Assembly: GCA_029718625.1 (NCBI GenBank)
Contig: CM056376.1
Location: 91,802,358 to 91,866,357 of the forward strand
Direction of reading: 5' to 3'
Length of the DNA: 64,000 bases
Source: Synaphobranchus kaupii
Taxonomy: Eukaryota; Chordata; Actinopteri; Anguilliformes; Synaphobranchidae
This document shows, piece after piece, positions 35,025 to 45,489 of the stretch. Position numbers and translations under genes: made by a program. A model generated the notes under the pieces. It had not been told where the DNA came from. It searched no databases and was given only the letters and a program-made list of their open reading frames with translations. How positions within the stretch are numbered: the first letter of the stretch is position 1; each line of letters begins with the position of its first letter.

Positions 35025-38000
35025 ATGGACCCAGCCGATCTGGAACAGATTCGCCACGCCTTCTCCTGCCAAACTGCGGTCAGCGACCAACAGGGCCGTC
35101 GTTTGGATGACGTTCTGGAAGTAGTTAGGGGCATCACGGAGCAAGTAGCCCAACTTTCGCTTCACCAACCGCTACTACGGATTTCAGCCAACCCAACTCC
35201 TTCCGCTCCTGAACCTCCTCCGGAGGCTCCGGCTCCCACTTCTAGCCGTGAGCCCCGTGTTCAACACCCCGAGTTATATCGCGGGGGGTTGGGGAGATGT
35301 CGTGAATTTCTACTTAAATGTGACATAGTGTTTCGTATGCAGCCCTCCTCCTTCGCCTCTGACTCCAGCAAGATCGCGTTCATTATAAGCAGCTTGGGAG
35401 GGAGCGCCCTGGAGTGGGCTACATCCATCTGGGACAGCCAGGCCCCGTTATGCAGCAACTTCGCAGCCTTTACCGCAGAAATGCGACGTGTGTTTGAACA
35501 CCCGACCTGTGGGCGAGACGCTACCCAACGTCTGCTTCAAGTTCGCCAAGGCAACCGCAGTGTCGCAGAAATGGCCATTCAGTTTCGTACCCTCGCCGCG
35601 GAGTCCGGATGGAATGACACCTCCCTCCAGGGGGCTTTCCGCCAAGCTCTCAGCGAGGAACTCAAGGACCAGCTTGCCACTCGGGAAGAGTCCAACTCCC
35701 TCAATAGCCTCATCAGCCTCGCTATAGCCATTGATAATCGTCTCCGCATCCGGGCCCGGGAGCGGGGAGGAAGCTCCGGGCGTCATTCACCCTCCGTCGT
35801 TTCTAACGTTCGTTCACACTCCTCCGTCACTGGATCTAGGGCGCCTACGGGCGTTTCCGAGGAAGAGCCCATGCAACTGGGCAGAGTTGCGGTCAATCCC
35901 GAGGAGCGTCAGCGCCGTCTGCGCACCAGATCCTGTTTCTATTGCGGCAAGCCTGGCCATCAGATCGCCTCCTGTCCCATCCGCCCAAAAGGAATGGGCT
36001 CGCCAGTAAAACTGGGCGTACTGACGAGCCCCATCATCCCCAACCATGCAGCCCAGGATCGCCTCATGTTCAAGGCTACTCTCCTTTGGAGGGACAAGAC
36101 CGTATCCTCCTCGGCTCTAATCGATTCCGGAGCTGACGCCAGCTTCATGGATATCACCTTCGCCAGGAGGGCCGGCATTCCCACGGAACGTCTTACCTCA
36201 CCTATTTCAGCTCTTGCTCTGGACGGTAGGAGTTTGGGGTTAGTTACCCACTCCACCGTTCCTATCCAACTTATGTTGTCTGGCAATCATCGGGAGTCCA
36301 TTCAACTATTACTTATTAACTCCCAACAATCTGCTCTTGTTTTAGGTCAGACCTGGCTCCGCCTCCACAACCCTCATATTGACTGGAAAGCCGGTCGCAT
36401 CCTGGCGTGGAGTGCCCACTGTCTAGCCAGCTGTCTCCGTTCTGCTCTGCCCCCTCCGGGGTCCAGTAAATCCTGTTCTATGCAACCTATACCTGATTTA
36501 ACCAATGTTCCCAGCGAGTATCACGACCTCGCACAGGTGTTCTCCAAATCACGTGCTCTGTCCTTACCTCCTCACAGGCCGTATGACTGCGCCATTGACC
36601 TACTGGCTGGAGCTAAACTGCCATCTGGACGCCTCTACAGTCTGTCTGGACCAGAGAAACTAGCCATGGAGGAATACATCCACGACTCCCTCGCTTCGGG
36701 TATTATCCGTCCCTCCTCATCCCCAGTCGGTGCAGGGTTCTTCTTCGTAGGGAAGAAGGATGGCTCTCTGCGACCCTGCATCGACTACCGGGGGCTCAAC
36801 CAGGTCACCATCCGTAACAAATACCCTCTTCCCCTCATTAACACCGCCTTTGAAACCCTCTCGCCAGCGGTTACGTTCACCAAGCTCGACCTCCGGAATG
36901 CGTATCACTTGGTGCGTATACGGGAGGGGGACGAATGGAAGACTGCTTTCAATACCCCGTTGGGCCACTACGAATACCTGGTGGTCCCCTTCGGCCTTAC
37001 TAACGCCCCAGCAGTCTTCCAAGGCATGGTGAACGACGTCCTGCGTGATCTCCTGGGGAGGAGCGTATTTGTCTATATTGATGACATATAGATTTTTTCT
37101 CAATCCCCGCAGGAACACGTTATTCACGTTCGAGAGGTTCTCCAGCGGCTGCTGGAGAATCAACTTTTTGTCAAGGCGGAGAAATGTTCCTTCCATGTGT
37201 CTACTGTCCCGTTCCTCGGCTTCATCATCGAGGAGGGCAGTATCCGGGCGGACCCTGTTAAGATCAAGGCGGTGACAGAATGGCCCCAACCCACCTCTCG
37301 CAAGCACCTTCAGCAGTTCCTTGGGTTTGCTAATTTCTATCGCCGCTTTATTCGTAATTACAGTACCATTGCTGCTCCCCTTACTAAACTCACTTCCGTT
37401 GCCCTGCCTTACTGTTGGAATTCCGATGCCCAGCGAGCATTCGAACTGCTCAAAGCTCGTTTTTCCTCAGCACCTATCCTCCTTCATCCGGACACTTCTC
37501 GGCAGTTTACCGTTGAGGTGGATGCCTCTGACACGGGCGTGGGGGCCATTCTGTCTCAACGGTCCGCCTCTGATAACAAGCTCCATCCCTGCGCATTCTT
37601 CTCCCGGAGACTGTCCTCCGCCGAGAGGAACTATGATGTCGGGGATCGGGAACTTCTGGCAATTAAACTGGCTCTTGAGGAGTTGCGCCACTGGCTGGAG
37701 GGGGCAGGTAATCCCTTTCTTGTTTTTACCGACCATCAAAACCTTATTTATTTAAAATCTGCCAAAAGGCTTAATGCTCGTCAGGCTAGATGGTCGTTAT
37801 TTTTTGCCCGGTTTAATTTCTCTGTTTCTTACCGCCCTGGTTCCCGCAATATTAAGGCAGATGCCTTGTCCCGCATTTTTTCCCCCCCCTCCAGTCCTGC
37901 TGATCCGGAGCCCATTCTGCCGGCTTCCTGTGTGGTGGCTGCGGTCTCCTGGGAGATCGAGGGTATTGTGAAGGCCGCCCAGACTTCCCAACCGGACCCC

Positions 38001-39345
38001 CGCAATAACCCTAACTCCTGCCTTTTTGTCCCCGATTCCGTCCGCTCCCAGGTCCTCGAATGGGTTCACGCCTCGTGCCTGGCATGTCACCCAGGTGTTG
38101 CCAGAACGATCGCCCTCGTCAGGAGGAGTTTCTGGTGGCCTACCCTTAAAGGGGATACCCGTGCCTTTGTCCTGGCCTGCTCGGTGTGCGCCAGGAGCAA
38201 GGCATCCCACCAGCCTCCCTCCGGTCTTCTCCTTTCCCTCCCCGTCCCTGGCCATCCTTGGAGTCACATTGGTGTGGACTTTGTCACCGGTCTGCCGTTG
38301 TCAGAAGGTAACACCGTTATTCTGACAATAGTGGACCGGTTCTCCAAGGCGGTTCACTTTGTTCCCCTCCCCAAACTCCCGTCCGCCCTTGAAACCGCTG
38401 AGCTCTTGGTGCTGCATGTGGTCAGGCTGCACGGGATCCCCTCTGACATCGTGTCAGACCGTGGGCCCCAGTTCTCCTCCCGGGTTTGGAGGGCGTTCTG
38501 TGTAGCCCTGGGTGCCTCACCTAGTCTTTCCTCGGGTTTTCATCCCCAGTCTAACGGTCAGGCAGAGAGGGCAAACCAGGACCTGGGGGCCGCCCTGCGG
38601 TGCGTCACAGTGCGCAATCCCGCCTCTTGGAGCCGTTTTCTCCCCTGGGTCGAGTACGCGCACAACTCCCTTAAGAGTGCCTCTACAGGCCTATCCCCGT
38701 TTGAGTGTGCTTTAGGCTATCAACCCCCCTCTTCTGTCGACCCAGGAGGCCGAGATAGCTGTCCCCTCAGTTAAGGCCCATCTCCTTAGATGTAGACGCA
38801 TCTGGAGGCTCACACGCACCGCACTCCTTCGCTCCAATTCCCGTTCCCAACGTCTGGCGGACCTTCACAGGACCGCAGCCCCACGGTATAGGGCCGGTCA
38901 GCAGGTCTGGCTCTCCACCGCTAATATCTCCCTTCCCTCCTCATCCAGGAAACTCCAGCCCCGCTTTATTGGTCCCTTCCCTATCATTTGTCTTGTTAAC
39001 CCTGTTTCAGTTAAACTTTCCCTCCCCGCCTCCCTCAAAGTTTACCCTGTTTTTCATGTGTCCCAAGTCAAGCCTGTCTCCTCCAGCCCCCTCAGTACCC
39101 CCACCATCCCTCCACCTCCCGTCCGAGTTATCGACAACGCCCCGGCCTACACGGTGAACCGTGTGATCGATATCCGCCGCAAGGGCCGGGGTTTCCAATA
39201 CCTCGTCGACTGGGAGGGGTACGGTCCTGAGGAGAGGTCGTGGCTCCACAAGAGCCTTATCTTGGACCATTCACTCATCCAAGACTTCCACGAGCTGTTC
39301 CCTGACAAGACCAGGCCTCCGGGTACGCCAGGTGGCGTACATTGA
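35025..39345 (+). pseudogene. Ty3/gypsy gag-pol polyprotein, one stop and one frameshift
   Basis: One frame runs from the ATG at 35025. Gag extends over about residues 1-330, with a CCHC zinc knuckle (CFYCGKPGHQIASC, from residue 304). The aspartic protease active site is LIDSGADASF (Asp 367). Reverse transcriptase ends its first open stretch at VYIDDI (residues 683-688), where a TAG at 37089-37091 interrupts the motif. The same frame then continues through RNase H ([12 protein letters not shown]) and integrase. Integrase has an HHCC zinc site (His 38067, Cys 38178 and 38187) and a D-D-35-E triad (38277, 38457, 38565). A one-base slip in the C6 run at 38724-38729 moves the integrase C-terminus and a chromodomain (about 39150-39270, [13 protein letters not shown]) into the +1 frame, ending at 39345. 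All catalytic residues are present, so both lesions look recent. Confidence 0.95.
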
Positions 39346-39353
39346 GGGGGGGG
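39344..39353 (+). other. Polypurine tract
   Basis: GAGGGGGGGG lies three bases before the 3' LTR and overlaps the polyprotein stop codon. It is the expected plus-strand primer site. Confidence 0.8.
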
Positions 39354-39356
39354 TAC

Positions 39357-40901
39357 TGTAACGTTCCGTTCCCCTCCTGTCCGTTTTCCATGTTTTCCTT
39401 GTTTCCTTCCGTGTCATGTTGGATCCCATGTCCGTGTTTTCCCCCTGGCTGTGGACTGGGCGTTTCCCTCGGGTACTTTTTGGCTTATTTTCCACTTTAG
39501 CTTCCGCCTATCACTCTCCCCTCTCGTTACTCTCATTCCTCACTGCTGTGCTTCGGCAATCACTCCCGATTAAACATCACACCTGTTTCTCGTTTTCTCC
39601 GTCATTTCCTGCACCATTTAAACCCCTGGCTGGCTGCTAGTCGGCGCCAGTTCGTTAACTAACCAACCGTGTTTACGTCATGTCACGCTTCTGGTCCTGT
39701 ATTCGTCAGCTTGCTGTCTTGTACCTGTTACCTGGTTTCCAGTCTGGTAGCTATCCCTCCGAAACATTCTCTGTTGCATGCTACTTACCTGTCTCCCTTC
39801 AACCTCCAGACGCCGCGGTTCCAGCCTCCCTGTAGCTGTGTCTTGTCCTCCCTATGTTACGTACCTCCCGTACTTGAGTTACGGTTCCAGGATCCCTGAA
39901 TGTTAGCCGGCTTCAGCAAGAATTGCCCGAGCCACGCCGCACCTTCCAACTCGGCGGAGCTTTCTTCAGCTACAGTCCTGTCTCAGTACCCTGCTATTAA
40001 CCTCTGCTTTCTACCCGATTATTCAAGCTACCTATCCAGTTCCCGTCCAGCTCCAGCCCTGGTCTTGTCCTGTACCGGTGTTTCGTACACCTCCGTTAAA
40101 GTCCAGTTCCGGCTTGGAATAATTCCGTGCCGGCTTCCGTTTCCCTGAGTGGACCTCCCGGTCCAGTTCCAGTCCAGTTCCAGTCCTGTTCCAGTCCAGT
40201 TCCAGTCCAGTTCCAGTCCAGTTCCGGTGTTTTATACACCTCCGTTCAAGTCCAGTTCCGGCTTGGAACAAGTTCCGTGCCGCCTTCCGTTTTCCTGAGT
40301 GGACCTCCCGGTCCAGTTCCAGTCCAGTTCCAGTCCAGTTCCAGTCCAGTTCCGGTGTTTTATACACCTCCGTTCAAGTCCAGTTCTGGCTTGGAACAAG
40401 TTCCGTGCCGCCTTCCGTTTTCCTGAGTGGACCTCCCGGTCCAGTTCCAGTCCAGTTCCAGTCCAGTTCCAGTCCTGTTCCAGTCCAGTTCCGGTGTTTT
40501 ATACACCTCCGTTCAAGTCCAGTTCCGGCTTGGAACAAGTTCCGTGCCGCCTTCCGTTTTCCTGTGTGGACCTCCCGGTCCAGTTCCAGTCCTGACCCGG
40601 TGCCGCTACTCCACCTTCCCTACCCAGTTCCGGCTTGGAACTGTAGGGCACTTCCGCACCCAGTCCGGCTTGGACTCCTAGTCCTGCACCCTCTTGGTTC
40701 CGGCTTGGAACCTACCTTGACTTTCAAGCCCAGCTCCGGCTTGGAGCAGTCCGTAAGGGACTCTACTTATGTTTGTTAATTAACCTGTTTTGCTTTCCTG
40801 TACAGCTTTGGGACTACCCCAACGCTTAAATAAAATTCCATTTTCTTGAATCTGCCTCCTGGTCGTTGCACTTGGGTTCGTCCCGTATCAGGATCGTAAC
40901 A
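39357..40901 (+). repeat. 3' LTR of the Ty3/gypsy element
   Basis: 1545 bp, the same as the 5' LTR. Substitutions I can see relative to the 5' copy: A/G near 33574, T/C near 33989, A/G near 34045, C/T near 40387, A/G near 34624 and A/C near 34938. The first 11-bp array has one more unit than in the 5' LTR and the third array one fewer, so total length is unchanged. Confidence 0.97.
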
Positions 40902-41039
40902 CAACGTGGATTATGCCGATATATAAAACCATGACCTAGCTACTATTCATTATATATAATTACAATTGCCCGAAAGCAGAAAGTCCAGGTAAATTAGTGT
41001 TGAAACTTTTGACCTACTGTACCTGTCCAGTAGAAACAA

Positions 41040-41495
41040 TGGGAGCTCCATGTCATGATACTTTGTATCTAGCTCTGTCTTGCCTTGCTTAAATTAACTC
41101 TTGCTAGAAACTGCGTTAACACGCCGTTTATCCAGTCCTGCCTTGCTGTCAATTAACTCGTCTGCTTTCGAAGTCCACCAGCCTGCAGCTGTTCGTGCAT
41201 ATCCTGTCTGTGCTCCAAGTCTACCAATCTGCAGCTGTTCGTGCCCACTCCACACTGCCCCGTCTCCCACTCCCCGCTCCTCCTCTGCTTAACCTGCCCG
41301 GATACCCGCCACCATCCAGTCCCTGGCTGGTCCCGCTCCCGTTCTCCCACTGCTGATCCATGACTGGTTTCTGTTTGTCTGTCTAACTCTCCCTATGCTT
41401 CAGGAGTTCTGGTCGAAGCAATAAATTATTGGATTATTGGAATTCCTTGTGTGTGAGTCGTGCATTTGAGTCCAGTCCCTGCTCGGAGTCGTAAC
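41040..41495 (+). mobile_element. Truncated LTR of another retroelement
   Basis: A pyrimidine-rich stretch with two TGCAGCTGTTCGTGC repeats (41191 and 41231) is followed by GAAGCAATAAATTATTGG (polyadenylation signal near 41420). It ends GTGTGAGTCGTGCATTTGAG, then CGGAGTCGTAACA, which looks like the R-U5 end of a gypsy-type LTR. I cannot find a TG start or a target duplication, so it is probably 5'-truncated. It lies 140 bases from the end of the chromovirus. Confidence 0.5.
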
Positions 41496-42932
41496 ACAAA
41501 ATAGCAAAACCAAAACCCCCTTTCCCCCAAAATCCAAATAGACAGCAATGTACAGAATCCAAATTGTCCATAAAACTAAAAATAGTAATTCACCCCACCC
41601 TATCCCATCTGAATTCCTGGCTACATCCCCCCTATCCATCAAGACCCCTGTTAAAAAGTATGGGTATTAAAGAGGGCACATGGATATGAGGCTTTGACCG
41701 TGGTTTCATCACTTCTTGCTGCACCCTTGAGGACTGTAAATTCTGCCCCTGTCCATCCCAATGTGTAATATTCATAGAACGTTGGCCAAGCAGGAACATC
41801 TACATAATTCTTCACCTCACAATCACTCCACACTGAAATGGCAAGAAATACAGTTATAGCTTGTAGAGCTGTCTGTCTAATCACATGATATTATGAGTTA
41901 AATTAAATGCAGCATCTCTTCAGCAAATTTCTAAATTTTTATTTATTTATTGGAGATAGGAATGATTTGTTTACTGTGATTTGCATGTGCTAAGATTAAT
42001 ATAATAACCAATACATGGTAGTACCAGTTTTTATGGGGAAAAGTCTATGTAAACACAGAAAGGATATGAAGTAATATACTGTGTAAACAAATCACAGGTG
42101 AATTAAATCATACATTCCTTACACTCGCTGTTATGACAGCATAATTGTCGTATTGAATATGTTCTTCTCAACCTCTGAATGGAGTAGTTTTTCTTTGCAA
42201 AACTCTCAATTTTCATTCCATTTCAGCCTAACTCAAATCAATACTGGACACTAGACGATTGGCAATGTCCTGGGTCCATGATGTCCCCCTTGTCAGTCAG
42301 TAGACAGATGTTGTCAGGAAGCAGGTGTCACCGCTGAAGCGTGACGTATGGGTTGCTTGGGGTGATAGGGTTTTTTCCTGTCAGTTTCGTGGGCTTTTGA
42401 CACTCAGCATTTCCATGGACATGGGGAAGTGCCAATACTGTTGGGCTGCCATGATTTTGTACAGTGTAGAGAACTGTGGGGGATCATTGAGTACTCTTTC
42501 AACTGCTATGCCAGGGGCCTCATCTCTCTGTTCTCCCCTGTCTACCCAGAGCACAGAGACAAGCAGCTCTTAGCCTTAGCATCAAGCCCTGCCATTTGCC
42601 TTAAAACTGTCAAAACATTTGTTTTGGCAATCACGTTTCACCCTTTTGTGGGATCTGGAATACATCACTGTCAATATGCAAAATGTGTCTGTCTAATTGT
42701 CTCTTGGTGTGCTTCCAGCAGGCATAAATTATATTGATCTGTTACAGGTAATTGCTGCTTGTTTTTTTAATGCATTTTCTCCAGTTTGGATCATCAATCG
42801 ACTTCCTCCTGCTTGATTCAGATGTGGCAGTTACACTGAAAGGGGTCTGACAACAGTGCTGGAGGAGACAGGACTGAGGACAAGTTTAGAAGTTTAGGAG
42901 TTAGCAGAAAACATAGAGATACAGATAACAAA
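41496..42932. other. Region without recognisable genes
   Basis: AT-rich DNA. The minus-strand frame 41651-41884 (77 codons, hydrophobic start) and the plus-strand frames at 42325-42737 have no family I recognise. Confidence 0.55.
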
Positions 42933-44290
42933 GGTGAGTTCACAGCATTAACTAGTGTTCCAGTGAGTTCACAGCACAGAGGTTAACTAGTGTTCTGGTG
43001 TAGTGATGTGCGAGTTTGAACGAATCGTTCGAAACGAACAACTCTTTTTACTGACTCAGGAGTGACAAGTCCTCTCCTCCACTAACTCGTTCACTGACTC
43101 GCCCCTACTACCTGCTACTTGCTAATGCGAACTGCGAAGACGAGGCAAGACAACGTGTTACTCACACTATTGTGCAACTCTTATATTAACTGTATTTGTG
43201 GAAATGTATCAAGTAAATCACTGTATTAACCTAGCCCTGTGAGAAAGCAACCACTTTGGCGCTTGTTTCAACTCCATACTCGCTCTCCCTGCCCTGAGCT
43301 GAAGGTCTGGCTGCACGAATCACTCACTCACTTGCTCTCCCAGCCCGCCCGGAGCTGTCTGACTCGGGTTGCATGAAACACTCACTCACTCGGTCACCCA
43401 GTACTCGCTCTGCCAGCCCCAGAACCCGCCCCCTGCCCTGAGCTGAAGGTCTGGCTGCACGTACGAATCTAATGCTGCACTGTTGAATCTGTTTATATAC
43501 TTAGCCTGTTTTAGTGTTTTATCTGAATTTTGCAATAGTGCATCTGTAGCCTAGTAGTAATTGTATTCTTTTATTTTTTATTTGCAATATTAGGCCTTCA
43601 TATTTGCACTCGTTGGTCCTTGTTGGATCAGCAGGTGTGGGTGAGTGACTGTGGCTGTCAACTCGAGTTGGGCAGCTCTGACTCGCACTCACTGATTCGC
43701 TAACTCGTGAGTGAGAGTACTGAGCAAGCCCCCAGTACAACGTGGGCTTTGAAGCCAATTTGATTTAGTGGTCAAACCGTGTAATTACAACTTCCAGGTC
43801 CGAAAAGCAGTTTTCTTGCATACAATCATGGGAAAAGGAGCGGCTGTAAAAAGGTGGATAATTTTTTTTGAGCGTCACGACCCCCGCAAAATAACTTGTT
43901 TCATTATCAGAATTTGATCCATTCGTTCCGATAACATTTGGAAAGTCTCGAAGAGCCGCACTATTAAATTATTTTATCCCATTCAGGAGGGCTAAACCGG
44001 AAGTTAGACTGACTTGATGACTCGAGTGACTCCAAAACCCGACTCTCTTTGGTGAGTGACTCATACAAACTCGAGTTAGTAAAAAGAGTCGAACCTCCCA
44101 TCTCTATTCTGGTGAGCTCACAGCAGAGCACAGTGAGAGGTTAACTAATGTTCTGGCGAGTTCACAGCACAGAGGTTAACTAATGTTCTGGTGAGTTCAC
44201 AGCACAGAGGTTAACTAGTGTTGCAGTTAGCTCACAGCACAGTCAGAGGTTGACACATGTTCGGGTGAACTCACAGCAGTTATCAGCAGC
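42933..44290 (+). repeat. Minisatellite (about 29-44 bp units), split by a hAT insertion
   Basis: About six to seven diverged units of the form GAGTTCACAGCACAGAGG plus TTAACTAGTGTTCTGGT, two before 43000 and the rest from 44107 on. Units vary by internal AGCACAGTG insertions. A 1106-bp element separates the second and third units. Confidence 0.88.
43001..44106. mobile_element. hAT-type non-autonomous element, 8-bp duplication
   Basis: Bounded by perfect 8-base duplications TTCTGGTG (42993-43000 and 44107-44114), the hAT signature. The ends TAGTGATGTG and CCCATCTCTA are imperfect inverted repeats. A subterminal CTCTTTTTACTGACTC near 43041 has its near-complement GAGTTAGTAAAAAGAG near 44073. 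Inside are duplicated GAGCTGAAGGTCTGGCTGCA blocks (about 43298 and 43439) and many ACTCACTC repeats. There is no transposase. Confidence 0.88.
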
Positions 44291-44573
44291 CTTATCACAG
44301 CAGAAGCTGAGGTAACCCATAGTAAAGCAAAATCCAAGATAAGATCTCGTTTATAACCTCTGTCAATCTCCTAGACAAAAAAGAACACTAGTCAACGCTA
44401 AAGTGAGATTTTGTGCATTTTCTCATACATCTCAATTGTCACTCCTGAGAAATAGACATGGATCTGTCTCACAGTGATCACTGTATGAGTGCAGACTGTC
44501 AGCTTTAATTTGAGGGTATTTTCATCCATATCGGATGAACCATTTAGAAATTATAGAACCTTTTGTACATAGT

Positions 44574-44589
44574 CCCCCCCCCCCCCCCC
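44574..44589. repeat. Poly-C tract
   Basis: About 16 C in a row, a likely weak point for sequencing accuracy. Confidence 0.9.
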
Positions 44590-44629
44590 ACATTTCCGGG
44601 TATCAAAACAAATTGGACAGCTTAACATA

Positions 44630-44945
44630 ATGTAGAATAAAGTAATCATTTTTTATATTTGGTCACATATCCTTTGCATGCCATGACTTTCTGATGTCTG
44701 TGACATCTGGGTCCCTTAAAGTTATCCATCCATATCTACTGTATTTCTGGCAGCAGTTTGATACGTCAGACCCTTGATGACTTTGAGCCATTTAGCCAAC
44801 CATGTGTTCCATGCTGTTCCAGTGTCATTTACAGCTAAATCTAGTGCCACCCCCCAATTCCCATAGAGATCCATTCAAATGCAGAGATGTTATAGTATCG
44901 CTTGTAAGAGTACCAGAAAATAAGATATCAAGAGTCTTGATAACC
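44630..44945 (-). mobile_element. Tc1-like MITE, copy 3 (fragment)
   Basis: Reads AGAATAAAGTAATCATTTTT, GCATGCCATGACTTTCTGAT, then ATCCATCCATATCTACTG and AGAGTACCAGAAAATAAGAT. This matches copies at 3473 and 15359 in reverse orientation, with the outer arms missing and internal deletions. It contains the same segment that codes the VRVPENKI peptide. Confidence 0.85.
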
Positions 44946-45489
44946 ATAATTTTCTCCAATTGATACCGTCAAAACCACAGTTCCATTAACAGGTAACAGA
45001 AGTAATTGAAACCAAATCTTTTTTAAACAGGGCTCTGATTTGTATGTTATTATTATAATGTAAAGAGGAGAAAGATTTTTCCTACCAACAGGCTATCAAA
45101 AAGAGATATAAGTTGTCACTTGTGACACTTTTTAAAAGCACAAAAGCACCAGAAGGAATAGTATCAAATACTGTTGCAAATACTTTTGGAGTAACATGGA
45201 TATTTAACCTTTGTTATCCAATAATTGATATACCAAAATAATATTCTCATCATACCATGTCTTAATAAACAATTACTCAATTTTGTACAAAATATCCATA
45301 TTATTCCAAATGAAGTATTTGTGGGGTGAGAAATGGTGCTTGTAAGCCAAAGACCAAGCAAGAGAAATCTGTTTGTCAAAATTCAACAATTTAACTGGTA
45401 TTTTATCAATATTATAATTGCACAACATAAATTTAGTAGTGGCTCTAAGTTAATTTAGAGTTTTACTTATTTATTTATTTATTATTATT
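44946..45489. other. Region without recognisable genes
   Basis: AT-rich DNA ending in a (TTAT)n/(TTA)n tract at about 45467-45497, immediately before the LINE. Confidence 0.6.

Larger units (their letters stand above)
33461..40901 (+). mobile_element. Ty3/gypsy chromovirus retrotransposon, near complete
   Basis: A 7441-bp element bounded by TG...CA LTRs (33461-35005 and 39357-40901), with the 5-base target duplication CAACG at 33456-33460 and 40902-40906. Between the LTRs lies one gag-protease-reverse transcriptase-RNase H-integrase-chromodomain reading frame and a G8 polypurine tract. The two LTRs are the same length and differ at about six bases (around 0.4%), so insertion is recent. The coding region nevertheless has one stop codon and one frameshift. 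Gene order and chromodomain place it with chromoviruses, and the self-priming signal points to the Tf1/sushi group. Confidence 0.97.

Noticed and set aside
35448..38325. Additional open frames on both strands within the chromovirus
   Set aside because: They are shadows of the GC-rich polyprotein frame and show no domains.
41651..41884. Minus-strand 77-codon frame with a hydrophobic start
   Set aside because: It looked briefly like a secreted protein fragment, but I recognise no family and see no splice or promoter context.
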